Source: CAYVQZ01 sp964453435 (lineage in GTDB: Bacteria > Abyssobacteria > SURF-5). From it: DNA of 64,000 bases. Position numbers and translations under genes: made by a program. The notes beneath the pieces are model-generated. The model was given only the letters and a program-made list of their open reading frames with translations, had not been told where the DNA came from and did not search any database. The stretch's first letter is position 1. Each line of letters starts with the position of its first letter. Positions 15,833-24,451 of this stretch are shown here, piece by piece. The DNA is taken from contig CAYVQZ010000019.1 of NCBI GenBank assembly GCA_964453435.1, positions 9,176-73,175 on the forward strand. Direction: 5' to 3'.

Positions 15833-18028
15833 TCATTCGAGGTATGCGGGACCGCCTAAAGACCTCAGACGGAGCAACGCATCGCGAGCGGGCTGGAAGG
15901 AAGGGTCGGCCTCAAGGGCCCTTTCCCAATATTTTCTTGCTTTATAATGGTCGCCGCGCTCATAGTAGAGGCTTCCGAGGTTGTAAAGAGGAATCGGCAT
16001 GTCCCGCCCCCATCTGACGGCCAGTTCGTACTCTGTTTCAGCTTTCTCCTTGAGCCCCTGTTCATCGTATAGTTTCCCCAGATTCACATGGGCAAGGGCA
16101 TGCGCGGGGTCTAATGAAATGGTTTTCTTGTAATATTCTTCGGCGCGCTTCCGGTCACCCAGGCGTTCGTATGCAAGCCCGATATTGTAGTGAGCTTGCG
16201 GTGAAAAGGGCATAAGCTGCAGTCCGGCTTCCAGATGTTCAACTGACCGCTCATATTCACCCATCACCAGAAACACGAGTCCGAGACTGAACCGGTTTTG
16301 GGCCTCGGTGTCGGAGGGCGCAACGGACGTGATTCCATCCAACAGGTGTCGAAGCAGTGGCGGGCTTTTCGCGTTCAGCGTATCATTCGGCGCTACTACG
16401 GGAATCTCGTCCTTTTGGATATCAATCGCATATTCAGAGAGTAGGCGATTGTTTCTGTCGTTCTCCCGAACGAAAACCGCCGAAATCGGGTCGAGGTGCA
16501 CAAGCTTCCATTCCGTCAGGGAAGAAAGGATGGGCAACAGAAAGAGGCCGTCCTGGGCCGTATGGTTGATGATTGCGGCATTGAAGTTGTGCTTATCGGA
16601 CAACGCGGCAAACGCGTGCTTATCGAATGTGGCTCGTCGATATTCCGAGAACAGGTCGGGTGAGTTCACCTCGAGTCGCGGGTCTATGAAGACTTTTTCC
16701 GCCGGGAACATTTCCCATATGAACATACCGCCGAGGTCGAGATTATTGAAGAAGGGACCGCGAATATCGTTCTCCTTCGCGAATAAGAACGCGCCGCGGG
16801 GAAACGTCTGTTCCTTGAAGCCGAAACCGAATCTCTCGGGCCGCTTGTCGACGATGTAGAATTCGTTCGTCCAAATGCGCACGGTCTGAAAAGCCGCCAC
16901 GAAGAATATAACCGCATAGCTTGCAAGCCTCAAGCCGGCGACAACTTGAGGAAAGCGGTCTTTGCGGGTGGCCTCGATTCGGCGCAACAGGTTACCGGCA
17001 TGCTCGACGGTGAACGGCAATACAGCGATGGTAAAGACGGCAACGTTTCTCCGCGCATTGAGCGCAAGATACGCCGTCCCCCCAAAAATGATGAGATGGC
17101 TCGCTTTCAGGTTCTTCAAATCCAGCGCATGCACGATAGCGCTGAGGACCATAAGGAAACCGAAATAGCGGAGAGACGATGTGAGATTGTGGCCGGAGAA
17201 GGGCGGCTGCAGTTCGGCGATGGATTCCGCGAACACGTTCTGCACGTTGCTGGCGCGCGTGAACAGAACGAACGGGAAAAGGAGTCCTTCGAAACCGTAT
17301 GGATTCAGCAGGCACGCGGCCACCGCCCCAATGAAGACGAGCGTAAGGGGGCCCACCTTTTTCTGCGCGTGCGCCGCGTCGTGCTGCGTTCGCATATACG
17401 GAAGCTCTGCGAGAGAAGCCTTCACCAGATATGCAAATATCAGAAAGGGGCCAAGTATGAAGAGACCCTGCATGTTTGTCCATATGGCTTGAAGCGGAAT
17501 CAGCGTGTAGACACCTTTTCTCCAGTGTCCCTGGTCGCGCTTATGCAGGATTAGGACGAAAAGAGAAATCATCAGGTATGTGAACGCCTCGGGGCGAGCA
17601 AGAAACCGCGAACTGCTTGCAAGCAGCGCAAGCAGGAAGAACAATGCGGCCGGCAAAGGGTTTTTCTGCGGGTCAGCGGCCATCCAGAGAATGCCGAAGA
17701 CAGAGGAGAAAACCAGGAGGAACAGGAGTGAAAGCCCATGGGGGCCCAGAACATCGTGAGTAACATACAGGAGCGCCTGAAAAAGCCAATGCAAGTCTAT
17801 CCACCTGTTGCCCTCGGCGGTGTACGAGAACATGTCGGTCTGAGGAATTGTGCGAGTTTCGACGATGTATTTGCCCGCGCGCAGATGCCACCAAATGTCG
17901 CTGTCGATAATCTTGTGAGAGAAAAGAGAGAGCGCGAGAACAAAGAGGGCGAGAAAAGCAAGTATTCTAACGAGAGGGAGGACTATGCCGATTTTAGAAG
18001 ACTTATTCTGTGAGACGAGTTCAGGCAT
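15833..18028 (-). CDS. Multi-spanning membrane protein with C-terminal TPRs (GT-C-like)
   Basis: 731 residues. The first about 400 residues hold roughly ten to twelve transmembrane helices. The loop after helix 1 carries HKIIDSDIWWHLRAGKYI, an acidic motif in the position of the catalytic acidic residue of GT-C glycosyltransferases. A globular extracytoplasmic part follows (about 400-580). Residues about 595-720 form three to four TPRs (HYNIGLAYERLGDRKRAEEYY, HVNLGKLYDEQGLKEKAE). The D-I-W-W-H-L-R-A-G signature is shared by uncharacterised bacterial membrane proteins. Role in glycan or protein glycosylation is inferred from architecture and from the GT2 and two similar proteins encoded next to it. 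Confidence 0.72.
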   Translation of the reverse strand: MPELVSQNKSSKIGIVLPLVRILAFLALFVLALSLFSHKIIDSDIWWHLRAGKYIVETRTIPQTDMFSYTAEGNRWIDLHWLFQALLYVTHDVLGPHGLSLLFLLVFSSVFGILWMAADPQKNPLPAALFFLLALLASSSRFLARPEAFTYLMISLFVLILHKRDQGHWRKGVYTLIPLQAIWTNMQGLFILGPFLIFAYLVKASLAELPYMRTQHDAAHAQKKVGPLTLVFIGAVAACLLNPYGFEGLLFPFVLFTRASNVQNVFAESIAELQPPFSGHNLTSSLRYFGFLMVLSAIVHALDLKNLKASHLIIFGGTAYLALNARRNVAVFTIAVLPFTVEHAGNLLRRIEATRKDRFPQVVAGLRLASYAVIFFVAAFQTVRIWTNEFYIVDKRPERFGFGFKEQTFPRGAFLFAKENDIRGPFFNNLDLGGMFIWEMFPAEKVFIDPRLEVNSPDLFSEYRRATFDKHAFAALSDKHNFNAAIINHTAQDGLFLLPILSSLTEWKLVHLDPISAVFVRENDRNNRLLSEYAIDIQKDEIPVVAPNDTLNAKSPPLLRHLLDGITSVAPSDTEAQNRFSLGLVFLVMGEYERSVEHLEAGLQLMPFSPQAHYNIGLAYERLGDRKRAEEYYKKTISLDPAHALAHVNLGKLYDEQGLKEKAETEYELAVRWGRDMPIPLYNLGSLYYERGDHYKARKYWERALEADPSFQPARDALLRLRSLGGPAYLE

Positions 18029-18085
18029 TTGTTATCAAAAGGTGTGCGGAGGTTGAGCGCAATTCGTGCGCCCCGGGCGCGAAGG

Positions 18086-18772
18086 TCAGTCCACGAAGCG
18101 ATACTTGATTAATGTCCAGATCGCTTTTACGCCGTCAATCCACTTAATCTTTTTCCCTTCTTTGATGGTTCGGGAGTAATAGCTTATGGGGACTTCGTAA
18201 ATTTTGATACCCCTTTTGCCGAGTTTCGCCGTCACTTCGGGCTCCCACTCGAACCCGTTGCCGTGGAACCGTATCGATTTGATAATATTTGATTGAAAGA
18301 CTTTATAACATGTGGGTTCATCGGTAATGCTCAAGCCATAAAGGATATTTGACATGACGCTCAGGACCTTTGCCGCAAACAGATTGAGTGTATACTTGTG
18401 GCGGAAGTTCGCGCCCAGCACACGGGACCCATACACAACCTCGGCCACTCCGTTCTTGATAGGCTCTATGAGCTTGTGATAATCGTTCGGTTCGTATTCG
18501 AGGTCGGCGTCCTGGATAATGATAATGTCACCCGTCGCTTTCTCGATGCCGGTCCTTACGGCGGCCCCTTTGCCCGAATTGTTCTGGTGGAAGAAAATTC
18601 TGACTCCGTCCTTGTCTGCAAACTCCTCAGTGAGGATTTGACGCGTTCTATCGCTACTGCCATCGTCAACGATTATGAGTTCCTTTTGCACCTCGACCGC
18701 GAGGACCTTGCGCACGATTTTGGCGATCGTTTGTTCTTCATTATATGCGGGCATTACAACGGAAATTTTCAT
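18086..18772 (-). CDS. Polyprenyl-phosphate sugar synthase-like GT2
   Basis: 228 residues of the dolichol-phosphate-mannose-synthase (DPM1) class. SVVMPAYNEEQTI starts the fold, VDDGSSDRT binds the nucleotide, DAD at 88-90 is the metal site, and the C-terminal part YYSRTIKEGKKIKWIDGVKA is typical of enzymes moving a sugar from GDP- or UDP-sugar to a polyprenyl phosphate. No C-terminal transmembrane helices, so a soluble or peripheral form. Its product would be the lipid-linked donor for GT-C enzymes, which fits the flanking membrane/TPR proteins. The sugar is not deducible. Confidence 0.85.
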   Translation of the reverse strand: MKISVVMPAYNEEQTIAKIVRKVLAVEVQKELIIVDDGSSDRTRQILTEEFADKDGVRIFFHQNNSGKGAAVRTGIEKATGDIIIIQDADLEYEPNDYHKLIEPIKNGVAEVVYGSRVLGANFRHKYTLNLFAAKVLSVMSNILYGLSITDEPTCYKVFQSNIIKSIRFHGNGFEWEPEVTAKLGKRGIKIYEVPISYYSRTIKEGKKIKWIDGVKAIWTLIKYRFVD

Positions 18773-18811
18773 TGGCGCCTTTTTCCATTTTCCAAGCTGA
18801 TGCCTGCCCAG

Positions 18812-20482
18812 TCAGTCCCGGCTTTCTTGCAGCCGTTCCAGAGCTCGCCGTGCGGGAGCAAAATCCGATTTGTATCGGAGGGCGTTGAGCAAGCTTTCCT
18901 CAGCCCTTTTCTTTTGCTGCTTATCAGCATACTTCCTGCCCTTTTCGAACCAAGCGAGAGCCAAGTTGTTCCGCAATCGGTCGTCATCCGGAGCCTGTGC
19001 GAGACCAATCTCGTATTCCCTGATCGCGGCATCAAAATCTCCGAGCGTGAAGTAGACGTTTCCCAGCGCTCCCCGGGCCGAAGGGAACTCCGACTGCAAA
19101 AGGGTTGCGAGCTTCAAGTGTTCGATAGCCTCAGCGTAACGACCGCTCTGGTACAATGCCAGCCCCAAATTGTATTGCGACGTCGGCCCGGCAGGGGATT
19201 CACGCACGGAAGCGGTCCAGAGAGACAACGAGTCGCGCCAGTCTCGATTTCTGTCGAACGTGAGGATTCCATAACATGCAGAAATCATAAGAAGAGCGAC
19301 ATAGACCGCATAGGTCATTCTTCTTGCTGTGACGCCAGAAGGCACTCGAACGGTCGACGCCAGGAGGAGGCAGAATCCGATGGACGGCAAATAGAGGAAC
19401 CGTTCGTTAATAATCGCCTTCAGGGGAACGATGTTTGAGACCGGCAAAAGTGAAACGAAGAACCACAAGATTCCGAAAAATACAGTCGGCGCTCTGCGAT
19501 AGGAGAGAAAACATACAACTGCGATGAACAGCAATCCGAGAGAAGAAACGATAACGGTGGGTTGCAGGGCTGACCGCGCGACAGGGACGACATACTCCAC
19601 CATGAGCGGCGTGGGAAACAAGATGAGCCGAATATAATAAACAAACGCCCTTGCCATCGTCAACAGCGCCGTATACAAACTGCCGCCCCAATATTCAATC
19701 TGTCGGGTTTCTCCGAGAACCCAGTGACGCAGCGCAATGTAGCCAAGCGAAAGCGCGAGAAAAGGGAGTATCCAGCGAAGCCGGCGCTTCCATACCGAAC
19801 CATGCGCCGGTCTGTTGACCGACACATCGTAAACAAATAGCAAAAAAGGAAGCACAACCGCCATCTCTTTCGATAGAAGGGACAATGCGGCGAATCCAAC
19901 AGCGGCCGCATACGGTATCCGTCTGGTCGTGGCGCCCGCGGTCGATCGCCTGTAACACATCATCGAGAGCAGAAGGAACACAAGGAACATCGGATTGCCG
20001 CGCGCCGAAATCCAGGATACGGCTTCGGTTTGAACGGGATGGAGCAGGAACAAAGCGGAGGCGAAAAAGGCCATGAGCGCATGGCTGAATGTGTCGAAGA
20101 GAAAAAAATAAAGAGCTACCCCACACAGAATATGAAGGGCGATGTTGACGAGATGAAAAAAGGCGGGGTCGTATCCGCTCAGACGGTAGTTGAGGGCAAA
20201 GCTGAGCGCGGCCAATGGCCGATAAATAACGTATTTTCCCCCTTCGGAAAACGAATCTCGGTCCAGGAAGAAGCGTGCGGGGTCGGAAAGCGACCTCACG
20301 GCGGGATTGTCAACGATAAAAGGATAATCGTCGTACACAAATTCAGCTTGAAACATGTTTGAGTATGCAAGCAAAGCGGAGCCCGCAAGAACACACGACA
20401 ACACTATGTGAGAGGCGCAGCGACGCATACTCATCCCAATAATTCCGGTGGCTTTCGGAGAAAACGGGGTCGAATGACTCAT
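18812..20482 (-). CDS. TMTC-like membrane protein with C-terminal TPRs
   Basis: 556 residues. After helix 1 (about 24-42) comes EFVYDDYPFIVDNPAV, the acidic DD loop that marks TMTC-type and related O-mannosyltransferase-like proteins. About nine to ten more helices follow to residue 410 (FALNYRLSGYDPAFFHLVNIA is also typical). Residues 435-550 contain three TPRs (SQYNLGLALYQSGRYAEAIEHL, GALGNVYFTLGDFDAAIREY). In animals TMTC proteins mannosylate cadherin domains; the bacterial relatives are uncharacterised, so the function is an inference. The start overlaps the previous gene's stop (ATGA), so the two are coupled. M17 or M19 may be the real start. Confidence 0.75.
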   Translation of the reverse strand: MSHSTPFSPKATGIIGMSMRRCASHIVLSCVLAGSALLAYSNMFQAEFVYDDYPFIVDNPAVRSLSDPARFFLDRDSFSEGGKYVIYRPLAALSFALNYRLSGYDPAFFHLVNIALHILCGVALYFFLFDTFSHALMAFFASALFLLHPVQTEAVSWISARGNPMFLVFLLLSMMCYRRSTAGATTRRIPYAAAVGFAALSLLSKEMAVVLPFLLFVYDVSVNRPAHGSVWKRRLRWILPFLALSLGYIALRHWVLGETRQIEYWGGSLYTALLTMARAFVYYIRLILFPTPLMVEYVVPVARSALQPTVIVSSLGLLFIAVVCFLSYRRAPTVFFGILWFFVSLLPVSNIVPLKAIINERFLYLPSIGFCLLLASTVRVPSGVTARRMTYAVYVALLMISACYGILTFDRNRDWRDSLSLWTASVRESPAGPTSQYNLGLALYQSGRYAEAIEHLKLATLLQSEFPSARGALGNVYFTLGDFDAAIREYEIGLAQAPDDDRLRNNLALAWFEKGRKYADKQQKKRAEESLLNALRYKSDFAPARRALERLQESRD

Positions 20483-23043
20483 CGACCTTCCGACGCCGCC
20501 ACCCTTTCCCCAATGGATGCGAGCAACTCGGAAGCGACAGAGTTTCCCGGCTCCAATTCAAGCGCCTTCCGGCACGCATCGGTCGCATAAGCGAACATCT
20601 TTTTCTCAGTATACAGCACTGCGAGGTTGGTATACAATACGGAGGAGGTCGGATTGACGGCGGTCGCATGCTTCAAATGTTCGTACGCTTCCGCAAAGCG
20701 TCCGCATCGTATCAAGAGAACGGCCAGTTGGTTCATGCCGGAAAAATCGAGCGGGTTCCCTTGCAAATGGCTCTTCAGGCTCAGAACATTTTCCTCCGGT
20801 TTGGGGTAAATTTCGAGCGTGTCGCCGAGCATGACTCGGTTACCCTCGTAATGGACGCGATAATCCCGGTATGGCGACGTGCGCAGGAGAAGAAATTCGG
20901 AGTTGTGCCTTCGCATGGCGTCATATGCTTCCCCGAAGCGGCCTTGTTCTTCGAGAATAACCGCCAGGTTTGAAAGAGCTGCCGAGAAATCCGGCTGGAT
21001 TTGGTATGCCAATCTCAACTCGCGCTCGGCTTCCTGCAGCTCGCCTCGCGCCCACAAAGAGACTCCGAGATTATTGCGAAGCTTCCAGTTTTCCGCGTCG
21101 TCGGCCAGCGCACGTTTGTATCCCTCGACGTCGACTGACGGCGTTTTTGGATAACCGGAGAGGGTTTCCCCAACCATCGATTGCCTTCGGAATAATCTGC
21201 TTGCGTCCCTATCGTCCTGAATGGCGGCGATAAAAGAAAGGTTGGCCCTTGCGTCAGCATAAAGCATAGAAAGGGGGTCAATTGTCTCAAGAGCTTCGGA
21301 TGATTGGCGAAGCTTGCCGAGTCCGAGACTGGAAAGCCCGAGCAGGTAGTGGGCCTCGGGCAGATGGGGCGCTTTATCGAGGGCTTCTCGGGCGAGACTC
21401 TCCGCTTCGGTCAGCCGGTCGGCTGCGTATGCAAAGGCGGCCATATAATATTCAAACGGAAGATGCTCGGGCCTTTGTTCTCTGATAGTCCGTGGCGTCA
21501 GTTCGAAAACCAGCCACGAGTACCCCACATAATCGACAGGCTCGAAGCCCTTCAGCCAATCATGGATTGGGTGAACGGTGAAACAGTCCTGCAGGCTCGT
21601 CGCGTTGATGAGGATTGTGCCGGGGACGGGCAGCTTTTCCGGGTTAACCCAAATGCGCTCTTGAGACCTTTTCACATACTCCCTCGCGTGGTCCACGTCC
21701 TGCCCCCAGTCGAGATTCGAATCCGAAAGCCATTTATAGCCGTTTTTCGGTCCTCCGGCGAGGATGTTGAAGTATGCGATATGGTGAGGATGAAACCGCA
21801 ATGAGGGAACGACATAGAGAACAGCCAGGGCAAGGAGCATCCACTTCCTCCGCCGTGTCGCGTCTGTTTCGGACTCTTGGAAAATATCGGCTGCCGTGGC
21901 CCCCGAGAGAATGAACAATGGCGGCAGAGATGCGAAGACATAGCGAAACCCTGCGTGACTGCGGCTCAGCAGACTGCTAGCCAAAATAATTGCAAGCGTG
22001 GAAACAGCGAGAATGATTTCGGAGTTCTTTCGCCTCGGGTCTGCTTCGCGCCAGATGCGGACGCAAGCCCATCCCAGGAGCGCCCAAAAGGCGAGCGGCA
22101 TTTTCAGGAAAAAACACGCGAGGTAGTAATACAGCCACCCCCGAGTGGAACGCATGCCGGCGAGAAAAGACGGATGCCCGACCTCCGATATGTATTTCTG
22201 CTCGTCATATCCCCGGACAAACGGATACGGCATCGGCGCCGGGATTCGGGAAGCAATGGGGTTTTCCGACAAGGCGGCAAGCGCGCGGCTCTGATAATGG
22301 TTTGCGCCAAGCGGTTCGAAGCTCCGGCTGAACCCGTATCCTGCGTTCACTATCAGAACCGCGACCACGAAAATTCCGATGATGCACGGGACATCACTCT
22401 TCCACCTGAGGGAAGAAACGGCCGCAGCGCTTAGTCGGCTATCCCGCCGTGAGATATTCCAAAGCCGTATCGTGAGCCAGAGAAAAGGAAGCAGAATGAA
22501 CCAGATTACCGCCGAATATTTCGAGAGCAGCGCGAGGCCCAAACAGGCGCCTGACGCAAGCACCCATCGAAACCGGTTCTCACTCAGGAACCGCCAAAAA
22601 CAGTATAAAAGAAAGAGGCTGAAACATGCGTAGATGATGTCGGTCGTGATGAGGGATGAATGGCCGAGAATGTTCGAGTTGAAGCAGTACATTGTCAATG
22701 CCATCAATGCCCCGCCTGCGCCGAACAGTTTTGCGGCCCAGACATAAATCAGCATCCCGAGAGCCAAAGGATAGACAAGCATCACCACCCGCGCCCAGCG
22801 CAATCGTTCGTCCGGTGTTGAAAAACGGAATGGTTTCAGGAGAAAACCATGGGTATAGAACGACAGGGGGGCATGCACAACACTCATTTCGGTTTGCCAT
22901 CCGTCGCCGGAAGCGAGTTGTTGCGCCACCTCGAGGAACTTCGGTTCGTCGTAGGTCGCCGAGTAGTGGACGATATTGTGGAGGCAAAGAATCAGGAAGA
23001 TGGAAAGAATCGCAAACGCGGCCGCAATGCCCAGCCTGTTCAT
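20479..23043 (-). CDS. PMT/GT39-like glycosyltransferase with C-terminal TPRs
   Basis: 854 residues from ATG at 23043; a TTG frame extends to 23142 but lacks a ribosome site. Helix 1 is followed by HYSATYDEPKFLEVAQQL, the Asp-Glu motif of protein O-mannosyltransferases and ArnT-like enzymes. About ten helices follow, then SNLDWGQDVDHAREYV, a motif frequent in bacterial GT39-type proteins. The last 300 residues hold TPRs (PEAHYLLGLSSLGLGK, LRNNLGVSLWARGELQEAE, SAALSNLAVILEEQGRFGEAY, SVLYTNLAVLYTEKKMF). Likely transfers a sugar from a polyprenyl carrier on the outer face of the membrane; acceptor unknown. First gene of a four-gene minus-strand unit. Confidence 0.78.
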   Translation of the reverse strand: MNRLGIAAAFAILSIFLILCLHNIVHYSATYDEPKFLEVAQQLASGDGWQTEMSVVHAPLSFYTHGFLLKPFRFSTPDERLRWARVVMLVYPLALGMLIYVWAAKLFGAGGALMALTMYCFNSNILGHSSLITTDIIYACFSLFLLYCFWRFLSENRFRWVLASGACLGLALLSKYSAVIWFILLPFLWLTIRLWNISRRDSRLSAAAVSSLRWKSDVPCIIGIFVVAVLIVNAGYGFSRSFEPLGANHYQSRALAALSENPIASRIPAPMPYPFVRGYDEQKYISEVGHPSFLAGMRSTRGWLYYYLACFFLKMPLAFWALLGWACVRIWREADPRRKNSEIILAVSTLAIILASSLLSRSHAGFRYVFASLPPLFILSGATAADIFQESETDATRRRKWMLLALAVLYVVPSLRFHPHHIAYFNILAGGPKNGYKWLSDSNLDWGQDVDHAREYVKRSQERIWVNPEKLPVPGTILINATSLQDCFTVHPIHDWLKGFEPVDYVGYSWLVFELTPRTIREQRPEHLPFEYYMAAFAYAADRLTEAESLAREALDKAPHLPEAHYLLGLSSLGLGKLRQSSEALETIDPLSMLYADARANLSFIAAIQDDRDASRLFRRQSMVGETLSGYPKTPSVDVEGYKRALADDAENWKLRNNLGVSLWARGELQEAERELRLAYQIQPDFSAALSNLAVILEEQGRFGEAYDAMRRHNSEFLLLRTSPYRDYRVHYEGNRVMLGDTLEIYPKPEENVLSLKSHLQGNPLDFSGMNQLAVLLIRCGRFAEAYEHLKHATAVNPTSSVLYTNLAVLYTEKKMFAYATDACRKALELEPGNSVASELLASIGERVAASEGR

Positions 23044-23190
23044 GGAGTCGGATATCGTCAACGTTTTGAGTATCCCATGCGTTGCGCCAGACGCTGGATA
23101 GCGTCCTGTGCGAAATCGGGGTGGCGAGGGCGCTCCAAGCAAGCGTGGCGCTTCACGGAAACGACACAGCGAATTTTGACGTGCAAAGGA

Positions 23191-24099
23191 TTACTTTCCG
23201 CCAATCGACACTTCCAGGCCGGCATGCTCAAATCGAGATTTGATCGCGGCCACGTCCTCGTCCGTAAGCGGTTCCATATCCAGGGCTTTGAGGCTCGAGT
23301 CGATTCTTTCGAGTTTCGATTCTCCCATTTTATGGTACGGGAGCAGGTGAACTTCTTTCTGGCCGAGTTCGGTTAAAAGTCGAATCAGGTCTGTTATGTT
23401 CGATTCGGTGGCTGTCATACTTGGCACGAGCGGAACTCGAAACACCAGCCTGGCGCCTGATTCGACAAGCCTGCGGGCGTTCGCAAGTATTCGCCTGTTG
23501 CCGACGCCGGTCAGCCGCCTGTGTTCCTTTTCGTCGATTACCTTGAGGTCGAAGTAAACGATATCAAGATAGGGAAGCAATCTTTTGAACTTGGTCCATG
23601 CAAAGGCGCCGCACGTTTCTATGATGGTGGACAATCCCGATGCCGTGGCTTCGCGCAGAAGCGAGAGCAAAAACTCGAATTGGAGAGTGGGCTCTCCTCC
23701 CGAAACGGTTAATCCGCCACCGGATTGTTCGTAAAAGGGCCTGTCGCGTTCGACAACATCGAGAAGCGTTTTAACATCATAGGGCTTCCCGATAACAGTA
23801 AGCGCTTCCGCATAGCATACTTCGGCGCACTTGCCGCAACGGTCGCAGAGCGAGCGGTCAATCCGCCGGTTTTCTTCGAAGATTATGGCTCCGGCGCGAC
23901 AAACCTTTGCGCATTCCCCGCAGCCGATACATTTGCTTGGGAAAAAGCCGATTTCCGGGTTCGGATCGAGCGATTCGGGGTTTTGACACCATTTGCAGCG
24001 AAGCGGACAGCCCTTGAAGAACACCAGCGTGCGGATGCCGGGCCCATCGTGGATTGAATACCTCTGAATATCGAAGATAATCGCTTTGTTATTTTCCAA
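23191..24099 (-). CDS. Glycyl-radical enzyme activating protein (radical SAM)
   Basis: 302 residues. The radical-SAM cluster is CPLRCKWC (Cys 31, 35, 38), preceded by HDGPGIRTLVFFKGC, the PflA-family signature. Two ferredoxin-type clusters follow (Cys 57/60/63/67 and 85/88/91/95), as in activases of pyruvate-formate-lyase-like, glycerol or choline-trimethylamine-lyase enzymes rather than PflA itself. GGGLTVSGGEPTLQ binds SAM. It installs the glycyl radical on a partner enzyme using SAM under anaerobic conditions. No glycyl-radical enzyme is in the window, so the partner must be encoded elsewhere. Confidence 0.9.
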   Translation of the reverse strand: MENNKAIIFDIQRYSIHDGPGIRTLVFFKGCPLRCKWCQNPESLDPNPEIGFFPSKCIGCGECAKVCRAGAIIFEENRRIDRSLCDRCGKCAEVCYAEALTVIGKPYDVKTLLDVVERDRPFYEQSGGGLTVSGGEPTLQFEFLLSLLREATASGLSTIIETCGAFAWTKFKRLLPYLDIVYFDLKVIDEKEHRRLTGVGNRRILANARRLVESGARLVFRVPLVPSMTATESNITDLIRLLTELGQKEVHLLPYHKMGESKLERIDSSLKALDMEPLTDEDVAAIKSRFEHAGLEVSIGGK

Positions 24100-24451
24100 G
24101 ATTGCTCCTTTCAGGCGGGATTAACCAGATGATAACATTCGACTTAGGAAACTGTCAAGGAAAGTGACAGGGGAGTACGGCGAGTTTCCCACGATTCTTG
24201 GTGAAGGTTATTCGCTTCGGGGACAGTGTGTCCGCCCGATAATTCCATGTCCTGCGCTTCGGGGACAGTCCGCCAATCTATCCCGCGGATTGCGCGGGAC
24301 TTCGCTACGCTCAGCGAAGGAATAACTGGATTCCCCGGCTTGACCGAGGAATGACAGAGGGGGAATTCCGTAATTGGGGACAGCCCCCTGCGCTCGGTAA
24401 TCGTGAGACAGTCTCAACGGCGCTATTTTGGGAACGGGCAAAAAACACCAT
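24100..24451. other. Intergenic stretch holding repeat copy C
   Basis: Between the histidine kinase stop and the activase start. The dispersed repeat (24214-24398) fills most of it; no gene or clear promoter was recognised. Confidence 0.6.
24214..24398. repeat. Copy C, the longest copy of the dispersed intergenic repeat
   Basis: Contains CTTCGGGGACAG twice (about 24215 and 24257), a core with GCGCGGGACTTCGCTACGCT and CAGCGAAGGAAT, then GGGGGAATTCCGTAATTGG running into GGGACAGCCCCCTGCGCTC. The GGGGACAG ends and the AATTCC elements are shared with copies A and D. Confidence 0.85.

Noticed and set aside
22379..22633. Several plus-strand frames of 60-185 codons inside the minus-strand glycosylation genes
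   Set aside because: They are shadows of long, family-matching genes on the other strand and show no recognisable domain.
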